Assembly (NCBI GenBank): GCA_026770585.1
Contig: MU646830.1
Location: 225,197-236,387, forward strand
Length of the DNA stretch: 11,191 nucleotides
Reading direction: 5' to 3'
Source of the DNA: Baffinella frigidus
Taxonomy: Eukaryota; Cryptophyceae; Cryptomonadales; Baffinellaceae
Program-made: the position numbers and the translations under genes
The notes under the pieces: generated by a model
The model's input: the letters and a program-made list of their open reading frames with translations, nothing else
Told to the model about the DNA's origin: nothing
Database searches by the model: none
Part shown: positions 5,034 through 10,386 of the stretch, piece by piece
Layout of the letters: each line of letters opens with the position of its first letter
How positions within the stretch are numbered: position 1 is the stretch's first letter

Positions 5034-5040
5034 AAGGTAC

Positions 5041-5157
5041 CTGGAGCCACTCCAGCACCTCGGACCCCATCGGCCGCCCCTGCTCGAAATACTTGGGGTC
5101 CGACCTGGCGGACTTTTCCCAAGTTGACACGCTGGGTTGCCGGTACAAATCCGTCAA
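5041..5157 (-). CDS. Best candidate exon, LTDLYRQPSVSTW...EVLEWLQ
   Basis: A 39-codon frame on the minus strand begins LTDLYRQPSVSTW, continues EKSARSDPKYFEQG and ends RPMGSEVLEWLQ at donor CAG|GTACCT. Upstream is a 26-nt GT...AG spacer (5158-5183) separating it from the previous RPMGSEVLELLQ end in phase 0. Homologous copies are at 5184-5327, 5418-5453, 5533-5610 and 5676-5777. In this copy the base that forms a TAG in the others is TGG (Trp), so it is open throughout. An alternative is that the LTDLYR part is intronic and this copy has lost its acceptor AG. No known family recognised; helical repeat protein is a guess. Confidence 0.5.
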
Positions 5158-5183
5158 CTTTGGAGCGGAAAAGAGCGATTTAC

Positions 5184-5327
5184 CTGAAGCAACTCCAGGA
5201 CCTCGGAGCCCATCGGCCTCCAAAACTTGTACCAGGAATTGACTTTTGAGACTTTGGAAAGTTGCTCAGCCGTGAACCCTTGTGGCGTTAAGAGCAGGTC
5301 CCTTATTAGTTGCCACTCTGAAAAGGT
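5184..5327 (-). CDS. Candidate 48-codon exon, TFSEWQ...EVLELLQ
   Basis: On the minus strand, after acceptor CTTTTCAG|, the frame reads TFSEWQLIRDLL, then TPQGFTAEQLSKVSK, then NSWYKFW, and ends RPMGSEVLELLQ at donor CAG|GTAAAT. TPQGFTAE recurs with identical codons after EWLQ in the 5533-5610 region, and RPMGSEVLE matches all family members. At 144 nt it is the longest island in the window. Helix-forming residues and spaced Trp/Tyr are typical of helical bundle repeats, but I assign no function. Confidence 0.45.
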
Positions 5328-5417
5328 CTGAAAAGGACCTGGCGGACTTTTCCTAAGTTGACACGCTGGGTTCCCGGTACAAATCCGTCAACTTTGGAGC
5401 GGGAAAGAGCGGTTTAC

Positions 5418-5453
5418 CTGGAGCCACTCGAGGACTTCCGACCCCATCGGCCT
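5418..5453 (-). pseudogene. Partial family copy RPMGSEVLEWLQ
   Basis: Twelve codons before donor CAG|GTAAAC, one silent difference from 5676-5711. Upstream sequence (TAEHLLKVSKS region, 5454-5532) is in a different frame, so this copy carries a frameshift or an extra splice. The following 26-nt spacer and LTDLYREPSVST (5356-5391) then meet an in-frame TAG at 5353-5355. Confidence 0.4.
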
Positions 5454-5610
5454 GGAAGTGACTTGGAGACTTTTGAGGAATTGACTTTGAGACTTTCAAA
5501 AGGTGCTCAGCCGTGAACCCTTGTGGCGTTACCTGGAGCCACTCCAGCACCTCGGACCCCATCGGCCGCCCCTGCTCGAAATACTTGGGGTCCGACCTGG
5601 CGGACTTTTC
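5453..5610 (-). CDS. Family copy EKSARSDPKYF...TPQGFTAEHLLK
   Basis: From the acceptor-like TCAACTTAG (plus 5611-5612 for AG) the frame reads EKSARSDPKYFEQG, RPMGSEVLEWLQ (to 5533) and continues V-TPQGFTAEHLLKVSK without a stop. Whether it splices at CAG|GTAACG (5532/5533) or reads through is open: the TPQGFTAE match to 5184-5327 favours read-through. Codons 5533-5598 differ from 5676-5741 at eight positions, all silent. The upstream TAG suggests either an intron 3' end or a nonsense mutation. Confidence 0.45.
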
Positions 5611-5675
5611 CTAAGTTGACACGCTGGGTTCCCGGTACAAATCCGTCAACTTTGGAACGGAAAAGAGCGGTTTAC

Positions 5676-5777
5676 CTGAAGCCACTCGAGGACTTCCGAC
5701 CCCATCGGCCTGCCCTGCTCGAAATACTTGGGGTCCGACCGCAGCCGCCGCATTTCGTTGAGGACCTGTTCAAGGTC
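5676..5777 (-). CDS. Family copy DLEQVLNEMRRL...EVLEWLQ
   Basis: 34 open codons on the minus strand: DLEQVLNEMRRLRSDP, KYFEQG, RPMGSEVLEWLQ, then donor CAG|GTAAAC. A stop precedes Asp. An acceptor-like CTTGAACAG| would start the exon at Val (5676-5765, 30 codons). LEQVL also begins the island at 6808-6870. The downstream spacer is 65 nt to the EKSAR start of the next copy (5611-5675), or 26 nt to LTDLYR. Silent-only divergence from 5533-5598 is the best coding evidence in the window. Confidence 0.5.
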
Positions 5778-5808
5778 TCAAGTTGACGGATTTGTACCGC
5801 ACACCCGG

Positions 5809-5930
5809 CGTGTCAACTTACGAATAGTCCGCCAAGCGTGTCAACTAACGAATAGTCCGTGTCAACTTACGAATAGCGTGTCACCGTGTCAACTTACGGA
5901 TAGCGTGTCAACTTACGAATAGTCCGTCAA
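5809..5930. repeat. GTGTCAACTTACGAATAG tandem array
   Basis: About five units of 18-28 bp, with TCCGCCAAGC or CACC spacers. It grows out of the end of the inverted 38-bp motif (GTGTCAACTTACGAATAG at 5811-5828), so the minisatellite was probably seeded by that motif. Confidence 0.9.
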
Positions 5931-5932
5931 GC

Positions 5933-5968
5933 CTGCTCGAGATACTTGGGGTCCGACCGCAGCCGCCT
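5933..5968 (-). pseudogene. Family fragment RRLRSDPKYLEQ
   Basis: Twelve codons on the minus strand match RRLRSDPKYFEQ of 5676-5777, with one change (Phe to Leu). An acceptor-like ATGTAAG precedes it. After CAG the sequence turns into the minisatellite without a GT donor (CAG|GCTTGA), so the copy is truncated. Confidence 0.4.
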
Positions 5969-6105
5969 CTTACATGGCAACCATGTGTGTAGTAATAAAC
6001 GTCTGTCCATACACACGCAATCGATAGAACGCTCACGAGGAGGGCATGGGATTCCCCTTCCAGCCCGACGATCCAGAGATCATCGAAAGGTCTTACTCCC
6101 CCACA

Positions 6106-6268
6106 CCACACAGCGGACTTCGAAGGGATTTTTGAATAACCCCTAAGCGATAAGACCTACGACCCTACGGTAGGGAACCCGTAGGGGCATAGGGGGGATC
6201 CTGTGGATAAGGCAACGGAAAGGTGGGCCCGATTTGGGCCGAAAAGCCCTTCGTAGCCCGCTGTGTGG
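6106..6268. mobile_element. F1 MITE, copy 1 (163 bp)
   Basis: Terminal inverted repeats CCACACAGCGGACTTCGAAG... and ...CTTCGTAGCCCGCTGTGTGG extend about 22-25 bp with few mismatches. The interior carries GCGATAAGACCTACGACCC, CCTACGGTAGG, and GATAAGGCAACGGAAA. Non-coding. Flanks show no convincing target duplication. Same orientation as copy 2. The stretch 5969-6105 before it shows nothing I can call. Confidence 0.9.
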
Positions 6269-6312
6269 ATAGCATCGATGAATTCACAGGCTGCGAGTGC
6301 ATCGTGTTTATG

Positions 6313-6343
6313 CGGGGAAACTTTTTTTCTTTCATTTGATGGC
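6313..6343. repeat. Solo arm of the 7459-7598 foldback
   Basis: GGGGAAACTTTTTTTCTTTC followed by ATTTGATGG matches the outer arm of the foldback at 7459-7598 (GGGGAAACCTATTTTTCTTT followed by CATTTCCTGG). No matching second arm lies nearby. Confidence 0.6.
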
Positions 6344-6401
6344 TAACCCCCCACCCCTCATCCCTAAACCTATAAACCCTAAACCCTAGCCCACGACGCA
6401 C

Positions 6402-6434
6402 CGTCTTCAGCACCCGCATCCCGCACTCGGTGAC
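6402..6434 (-). CDS. Candidate phase-0 exon VTECGMRVLKT
   Basis: A 33-nt island on the minus strand lies between acceptor CTACACCAG|, the end of the telomere-like tract, and donor ACG|GTGCGT. It reads VTECGMRVLKT. It weakly resembles VQEVMTRSVKT at 9275-9319, which has the same position behind a telomere-like tract. In phase with 6808-6870 across a 373-nt intron (6435-6807) made of telomere-like repeats. Confidence 0.35.
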
Positions 6435-6435
6435 C

Positions 6436-6803
6436 TGGTGTAGGGTTCAGGGTTCAGGGTTTAGGGTTTAGGGTTTAGGATTTGGAGTTTGGGGTTTGGG
6501 GTTTAGGGTTTAAGGTTTGGGCTTTAGGGTTCAGCGTGTAGGGTGTAAAGTGTAGGGTGTAGGGTGTAGGGTGCAGGGTTTAGTGCTTAGTGTTTAGTGT
6601 TCAGGGTTTAGGGGTTAGGGTTCCGCGTTTAGGGTTTAGGGTCTAGGGTTTAGGGTTTAGGGTCTAGGGTTTAGGGTTTAGGGTTTAGTGTTCAGGGTTC
6701 TTGGTTTAGGGGTCAGGGTGCAGGGTGTAGGGTGTAGAGTGTAGGGTGTAGGGCTTAGGGCTTAGGGTTTAGGGTTCACGATGCAGGGGTTAGAGGTTCG
6801 GGT
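6436..6803. repeat. Degenerate TTTAGGG telomere-like array
   Basis: TTTAGGG with TGTAGGG, TTCAGGG, TCTAGGG and TTTAGTG variants. On the minus strand it fills the proposed intron between islands 6808-6870 and 6402-6434. A short CCCTAAACC run of the opposite orientation lies at 6362-6388. Confidence 0.95.
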
Positions 6804-6807
6804 GTAC

Positions 6808-6870
6808 CAAGCCGTCCTCATCATCCCAATCGGACGCCTGTACCCCCTGGTTCCGAAGCACCTGCTCCAA
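6808..6870 (-). CDS. Candidate exon LEQVLRNQGVQASDWDDEDGL
   Basis: 21 codons on the minus strand begin LEQVLRNQGV and end SDWDDEDGL at donor TTG|GTACAC. A natural acceptor would be GGAGCAG| before VLRNQ. LEQVL...SD recalls LEQVLNEMRRLRSD of 5676-5777. Two other copies of the segment (6978-7019; 7360-7397) carry a stop at the Trp position, so only this copy is open. The plus strand of the same DNA also reads openly (LVPKHLLQ), so the strand is not settled by copies alone. Confidence 0.35.
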
Positions 6871-6902
6871 CGTTCAATTTGATTTAATTAAGTTCAGTTT
6901 GA

Positions 6903-7397
6903 GTTCAATTTGATTTAATTCATAATGTGATTTAATTTGATTCGTGATGCCTCCTTTCAGACACCTACATCCTCCTAATCGGACGCGTGCACCTCCTGGT
7001 TCCGGAGCACCTGCTCCAAAGTTTGATTTCATTTCGTTCTTGATTCAATTTGTATTATGTTTTGATTTGATTTAATGCAACCCCTGGTTCCGGAGCACCT
7101 GCTCCAATGCAGTTGTAGATTTAGTTGTGCAGGTTTACAGTTAGGTGTACAGTTAGCTGTACAGCTAGGTGTACAGTTAGTTGTACAGCTAGTTGTAGAG
7201 TTAGGTGTACAGTTACGTGTACAGTTGTAGATTTAGTTGTACAGTTGTGCAGTTGTACAGTTGTACTGTTGTACAGTTGTACAAAGTTCAATTTGATTTA
7301 ATTCATAATGTGATTTAATTTGATTCGGGATGTCTCCTTTCAGACACCTACATCCCCCTAATTGGACGCGTGCACCCCCTGGTTCCAAAGCACCTGC
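6903..7397. repeat. 112-bp direct repeat, 383 bp apart
   Basis: 6903-7014 and 7286-7397 align without gaps with about seven mismatches: AT-rich TTCAATTTGATTTAATTCA, then CTCCTTTCAGACACCTACAT, then GGACGCGTGCACC and CTGGTTCC. Third and fourth partial copies of the GC-rich end occur at 6830-6870 and 7079-7106. Confidence 0.9.
7109..7284. repeat. GTACAGTTAGTT tandem array
   Basis: Irregular 9-12-bp units of TGTACAGTT / TTGTACAGCTAG. Each contains the palindrome TGTACA, so the array can fold into many small hairpins. Confidence 0.9.
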
Positions 7398-7458
7398 AGA
7401 GTCCCCCGTGCGACTGTTTGCCGAACCGGACCGGTGCTGTTCCGGAACGAACCCGAAT

Positions 7459-7598
7459 TTATCCGGGGAAACCTATTTTTCTTTCATTTCCTGGAAACGA
7501 AAACTGCTGCACAAATGCTTTAATATTACTAGTAAGAAAGAATTAAGTAGCATTTTTCGTCGCCAGAGAATGAAAGAAAAATAGGTTTCCCCTGATAA
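7459..7598. mobile_element. Foldback element with 50-bp arms
   Basis: Arms 7459-7508 and 7549-7598 are reverse complements with about six mismatches and no gaps. The 40-nt loop has the palindrome TTACTAGTAA (7526-7535). Outer sequence GGGGAAACCTATTTTTCTTT. Open frames over it are by-products of the palindrome. The short gaps 7398-7458 and 7599-7656 show nothing further. Confidence 0.9.
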
Positions 7599-7656
7599 GA
7601 ATACGATGAGAACCAGACCATCCGCTGCATAGCCACCAGCCACACGCCACTTACCA

Positions 7657-7789
7657 CCAGCCCTGCCAGGCGGACCAAATCGACGATTGTTTGGAGCCAT
7701 TTCCTCGGACGACACGTTCGTTTTCGAATGTGCCGCCCGAGGAATTGGCGCATGCCCCAGCCTCGATTTGGTCCACCTCGGAGGGCTGG
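7657..7789. mobile_element. F3 MITE-like element (133 bp)
   Basis: 29-bp inverted ends, 7657-7685 (CCAGCCCTGCCAGGCGGACC...) and 7761-7789, match at 25 of 29. The 3' 97 bp (7693-7789) recur without gaps at 8081-8177. It abuts F1 copy 2 exactly at 7789/7790. Confidence 0.75.
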
Positions 7790-7950
7790 CCACACAGCGG
7801 ACTGCAAAGGGATTTTGAATAACCCCTCAGCGATAAGACCTACGACCCTACGGTAGGCAATCCGTAGGCACATAGGGGGGTTCCTACGGATAAGGTAACG
7901 GAAACTCGGGCTCTCAGCGCCCGAAAATCTCTTCGCAGCCCGCTGTGTGG
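7790..7950. mobile_element. F1 MITE, copy 2 (161 bp)
   Basis: CCACACAGCGGACTGCAAAG at the left, CGCAGCCCGCTGTGTGG at the right, with the F1 interior (GCGATAAGACCTACGACCC, CCTACGGTAGG, TTCCTACGGATAAGG). 48 bp inside are identical to 3442-3489. Inserted next to F3 with no visible gap. Confidence 0.9.
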
Positions 7951-8080
7951 CACTCGAGGCTAGAAATGTTACTATTTTAAAACAGTGATTCGTTTACAAG
8001 TAAAAAAACGAGGGGTGTAGTAATTTTTACACTGATGGGGGCGTTTGGTCACGTAGCGGAATGCTGGCGGAATTCCGGTA

Positions 8081-8177
8081 GCAGCCAATTTCTCGGGCGG
8101 CGCATTCGTTTTCGATTGTGCCGCCCGAGGGATTGGCGCATGCCCCAGCCTCGATTTGATCCGCCTTGGAGGGCTGG
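8081..8177. mobile_element. F3 copy 2, left-truncated
   Basis: 97 bp align gap-free with 7693-7789, roughly 85 percent identical by eye, ending in the same GGAGGGCTGG. The left terminal repeat is missing. Region 7951-8080 before it is AT-rich unique sequence in which I see nothing. Confidence 0.8.
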
Positions 8178-8253
8178 TGATAGCAGCCGCCGATGTCTGC
8201 GGGAATCGGTCCGTCGAAACGACTCCCGTACACATTGCAGATCCGTCCGCCAG
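8178..8253 (-). pseudogene. Coding-like relic between two MITEs (LRR-like?)
   Basis: On the minus strand this 76-bp island reads GGRICNVYGSRFDGPIPA and DIGGC. The F-x-G-x-IP-x-x-IG spacing resembles the core of plant-type leucine-rich repeats. It is squeezed between F2 (ends 8254) and F3 (ends 8177), as if two MITEs landed in an exon. One repeat unit is too little to name a gene, and other frames are open too. Confidence 0.25.
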
Positions 8254-8383
8254 CCACTAAGCAGCGACCGAGGACTTTTTCACCTTGAAGTCAAGGTGAA
8301 ATTCCGGTTGGATTCTAGGGCAATGGATAAGATTCTAGTACAAATCGTTTGTATCCGTGAAGCCCCCGGTAGCTGCTGAGTGG
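8254..8383. mobile_element. F2 MITE, copy 2 (130 bp)
   Basis: CCACTAAGCAGCGAC at the left, GGTAGCTGCTGAGTGG at the right; interior is the reverse complement of copy 1 (GCAATGGATAAGATTCTAGT, GTATCCGTGAAG). A perfect hairpin TTTCACCTTGA/AG/TCAAGGTGAAA lies at 8278-8301. Confidence 0.85.
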
Positions 8384-8421
8384 CAGGACGCACGGATTAC
8401 GGGAAGTTCAACTGATGCCCC

Positions 8422-8493
8422 GGTATGGCCGTTTGCCATACCGTATCATGGTATGGCCGTCTGATAAGCCCTTCATCGGTGGCTGCTAAGTGG
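8422..8493. mobile_element. Hairpin plus solo F2 end
   Basis: GGTATGGC/CGTTT/GCCATACC at 8422-8442, with GGTATGGC again at 8450-8457, then an F2-type end GGTGGCTGCTAAGTGG at 8478-8493. Segment 8384-8493 may be a further degraded F2 relative. Confidence 0.6.
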
Positions 8494-8582
8494 AACGTGA
8501 CCAGACCTGCGCAGAAATCCCGGCAGGTTGGGCGTCGCTCGTTTTGAAGTGGGAGGGCTCGCAACCTGCCCGACCCTTGTTG

Positions 8583-8658
8583 CTATGCTAACCTCCTAGC
8601 ATAGTAACGCTAGCCTCCTAGCATAGTACTATGCTAGCCTCCTAGCATAGTACTATGT
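8583..8658. repeat. 24-bp palindromic tandem (CTATGCTA..TAGCATAG)
   Basis: Three units (8583-8606, 8607-8628, 8629-8652) each consist of CTATGCTA, a CCTCC-type loop and TAGCATAG, joined by TA. Each unit is a hairpin; neighbours can also form cruciforms. Confidence 0.9.
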
Positions 8659-8724
8659 TCAGGGGGGGGCTCGGGAACGTGTTGTGGGTGGTACGTTTGT
8701 GGTTTGGGGGTTGGGGCTCGCAAC

Positions 8725-8751
8725 CTGTTCAGCGGTGTTTTCACTGAACAG
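8725..8751 (-). CDS. Possible micro-exon LFSENTAEQ
   Basis: 27 nt between acceptor CACGCTCAG| and donor CAG|GTTGCG on the minus strand, nine codons, phase 0. The island is also a palindrome (CTGTTCAG...CTGAACAG), which could explain it without coding. F1 copy 3 begins 10 bp away. Confidence 0.2.
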
Positions 8752-8765
8752 CTGAGCGTGGGGAG

Positions 8766-8927
8766 CCACACAGCGGGCTACGAAGGGATTTTCGGCCCAA
8801 ACCGGGCCACCTTTCCGTTACCTTATCCGTCGGAACCCCCCCTGTGTCCCTACGGGTTGCCTACAGTAGGGTCCTAGGGCTTATCGCTTAAGGGTGATTC
8901 GAAATCCCTTCCGAGTCCGCTGTTTGG
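8766..8927. mobile_element. F1 MITE, copy 3 (162 bp), inverted
   Basis: Opposite orientation to copies 1 and 2: CCACACAGCGGGCTACGAAG at the left and CCGAGTCCGCTGTTTGG at the right. Interior CCTTATCCGTCGGAACCCCC and GGGCTTATCGCTTAAGGG. The three copies are 161-163 bp, a strong sign of a defined element. Confidence 0.9.
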
Positions 8928-8955
8928 AGAGGATGTATTGACGTGAACATCAGCA

Positions 8956-9020
8956 AACCCTCTAGGGATTAGGGGTTATGGTTCAGGGTTTAGGGGCTAG
9001 GGGCTATGGTTTGGGGGTTA
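8956..9020. repeat. Short telomere-like tract
   Basis: Variant TTTAGGG/TTAGGGG/TTCAGGG units ending at the 9021 donor-like motif. Confidence 0.85.
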
Positions 9021-9043
9021 GGGCCCGCAACCTGATCAACTAA

Positions 9044-9262
9044 GGGTCCTGGGTCTTATCGCTAACGGGTTATTCAAAATCCCTTGGAAGTCCGCTGTGT
9101 GGCTCCACCCGTTTCATCTCCAGGACGAAGACCTGGACTGTCAGTCCTGGTCTTCGTCCTGGGCCACTTTCGTTACGGAAGTGAACAGTCCTGACAGGAC
9201 TGTCCACACAGCGGACTTCGAAGGGGTTTTGAGTAACCCTTAAGCGATAAGCCCTAGGGGTC
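9044..9262. mobile_element. Two F1 halves in a 219-bp palindrome
   Basis: 9044-9102 and 9204-9262 are 59-bp inverted copies of the same F1 half, TIRs facing inward (CCGCTGTGTGG at 9092-9102, CCACACAGCGG at 9204-9214). The 101-bp centre holds a 20-bp stem hairpin (9120-9139 with 9143-9162, one mismatch) and a perfect ACAGTCCT/GAC/AGGACTGT hairpin (9185-9203). It looks like a nested palindrome made from F1. Confidence 0.85.
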
Positions 9263-9274
9263 AGGGCTCGCAAC

Positions 9275-9319
9275 CTGGTCAACCACCGTCTTGACCGATC
9301 GCGTCATCACTTCCTGCAC
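9275..9319 (-). CDS. Candidate phase-0 exon VQEVMTRSVKTVVDQ
   Basis: 45 nt on the minus strand between acceptor ATAACCCAG| (end of a telomere-like tract) and donor CAG|GTTGCG. 15 codons, phase 0, amphipathic. Joins 9643-9680 in phase across a predicted 323-nt telomere-like intron (9320-9642). Resembles VTECGMRVLKT of 6402-6434 only weakly. Confidence 0.4.
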
Positions 9320-9326
9320 CTGGGTT

Positions 9327-9640
9327 ATGGTTTGGGGTTTAGGGTTTAGGGTTTAGGGTTTGGGTTTTGGGGTTAGGGTTTAGGGTTTGGGGCTTGGGTT
9401 TAAGGGTTTGTAGGTTTAAGGTTTGGGGTTTGGGGTGTAGGGTTTAGGATTTAGGGTTTAGGGTTTGGGGTTCAGGGTTTAGGGTTTAGGGGGTGGGGTT
9501 TAGGGTCTAGGGTTTAGGGTTTCAAGGGTTGAGGATTTGGGTTTTAGAGTTGAGTGTTTAGGGTGTAGGGTGTAGGGTGTAGGGTGTAGGGTGTAGGGTG
9601 TAGGGTGTAGGGTTGAGGGTGTGGGGTTGAGGGTGTCAGC
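9327..9640. repeat. Degenerate telomere-like array with pure TGTAGGG run
   Basis: TTTAGGG, TTTGGGG and TTCAGGG variants, then about seven head-to-tail TGTAGGG units around 9560-9612. Recent expansion of a variant unit is visible. Confidence 0.95.
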
Positions 9641-9642
9641 AC

Positions 9643-9680
9643 CTTGTGCTCTCCCAGCCCCAGCTGCCGCAGAATCTTCC
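9643..9680 (-). CDS. Candidate exon KILRQLGLGEHK
   Basis: 38 nt on the minus strand between acceptor CACCCTGCAG| and donor AAG|GTGCTG. It reads (2 nt) then KILRQLGLGEHK. The 5' border is not phase 0, the 3' border is. It is an unrepeated island between two telomere-like tracts (9327-9640 and 9686-9737). Leu-rich and helical; family unknown. Confidence 0.35.
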
Positions 9681-9685
9681 CTGCA

Positions 9686-9737
9686 GGGTGTGGGGTGTGG
9701 GGTTTAGGGTTTAGGGTTTAGGGTTTAGGGTGCAGGG
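9686..9737. repeat. Telomere-like array
   Basis: GTGTGGGG followed by four to five near-perfect TTTAGGG units. On the minus strand it ends CACCCTGCAG. Confidence 0.9.
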
Positions 9738-10229
9738 TCTCCCCAATACCGTCCAGTTCTCTCTAGTACCCTCCAGCAGCACTCTCTAGTCAGCTTCCCG
9801 TACTCTCTAGTACCTTCCAGCACCTTCCCGTACCCCGAGGGGTTCAGGAGAAAGGAGAGCTAGGGTTCAGGAGAAACCTGCCTTGGTTCAGTAGAAAGGG
9901 GGTTCGGGAGAAACCTGCTTTCGCGGAGGTCTCATTGCTCGGCTCGTCCGAGAGCCGCGAACCCATAGGAGTTCATGAGAACCACCCCGAGGGGTTCAGG
10001 AGATAGGAGAGCTACAGGGGTACCTTGCTTGGGGTTCATGAGAAAGGGGGTTCATGAGATATCTCGGCGCTAGGAGAAAAGAAGAGCGGGTCTCCCCAGT
10101 ACCGTCCAGCACTCTCAAATCCCAAACCCTAAACCCCAAACCCTAAACCCTAAACCATAATACTCTCCCGTACTCCGAGGGGTTCAGGACCAACCTGCTT
10201 TCGCGGAGGTCTCCTTGCTCGGTTCGTCC
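9735..10229. repeat. Duplicated GGTTCAGGAGAA / TCTCCCCARTACC block
   Basis: GGGTCTCCCCARTACCGTCC at 9735 and 10088; CTCTAGTACC units at 9756-9830; CCGAGGGGTTCAGGA, CCTGCTTTCGCGGAGGTCTC and TTGCTCGG at 9834-9951 and 10176-10229. The GGTTCAGGA words resemble the TTCAGGG telomere variant. No frame is convincing. Confidence 0.75.
10119..10158. repeat. CCCTAAA tract in opposite orientation
   Basis: CCCAAACCCTAAACC units on the plus strand, inverted relative to all larger telomere-like arrays in the window. This marks an inversion or a separate origin. Confidence 0.9.
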
Positions 10230-10230
10230 T

Positions 10231-10386
10231 GGTTTAGGGGTTTTGAGGTTCAGGGTATGGGGTTTAGGGTTTAGGGTCTCGGGTTTCGATTTTATGGTTT
10301 GGGGGTTATGGTTTATGGTGTAGGGTTTAGGGTTCAGGGTTTAGGGTTGAGGGTTTAGGGTTTAGGGTTTAGGGTTTAGGGTTTAC
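10231..10386. repeat. Telomere-like array with perfect (TTTAGGG)5
   Basis: Variant units, then about five perfect TTTAGGG units ending at 10386. On the minus strand it starts as GTAAACCCTAAACCC, i.e. a donor followed at once by telomeric repeat. Confidence 0.95.

Larger units (their letters stand above)
5041..5760. repeat. Tandem duplication of about 200-250-bp units
   Basis: Blocks at about 5041-5300, 5330-5530 and 5531-5760 share the CCACTC.AG.ACYTC.GA.CCCATCGG segment, the 38-bp motif, and in the first two also GCTCAGCCGTGAACCCTTGT followed by GGCGTTA. They are the DNA basis of the minus-strand exon family. Confidence 0.9.
5122..5818. repeat. 38-bp AGTTGAC...GTCAACT motif, four local copies
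   Basis: Copies at 5122-5159, 5356-5393 and 5614-5651 (same orientation) and 5781-5818 (inverted), all exactly 38 bp, ends AGTTGAC/GTCAACT. A fifth is at 2298-2335. On the coding strand it specifies LTDLYR-x-PSVST. Its 7-bp inverted ends could be coincidence of codons or a true element boundary. Confidence 0.85.
8555..9277 (-). repeat. Recurring CAG|GTTGCGAGCCC donor-like motif
   Basis: Plus-strand GGGCTCGCAACCTG occurs at 8555-8568, 8714-8727 and 9264-9277, and as GGGCCCGCAACCTG at 9021-9034. On the minus strand each is CAG followed by GTTGCGAGCCC, the form of a 5' splice site, followed by C/A-rich telomere-like or related sequence. Two of the four follow an island in which I can read codons (8725-8751 and 9275-9319). 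Confidence 0.6.

Noticed and set aside
4113-5223. Long Ser/Leu-rich, Arg/Glu-rich open frames across the GA tracts on both strands
   Set aside because: They are translations of (GA)n/(CT)n in any frame. Only the short non-repetitive islands at their edges were kept as exon candidates.
5041-5327. Assignment of the exon family to an effector or LRR family
   Set aside because: Spaced Trp/Tyr and Leu suggest a helical repeat protein, but no diagnostic motif is complete, so naming a family would be a guess.
7330-8379. Open frames of 76-114 codons over 7330-8379
   Set aside because: They run through foldback arms and F1, F2 and F3 elements, and shared peptides reflect the 97-bp element duplication.
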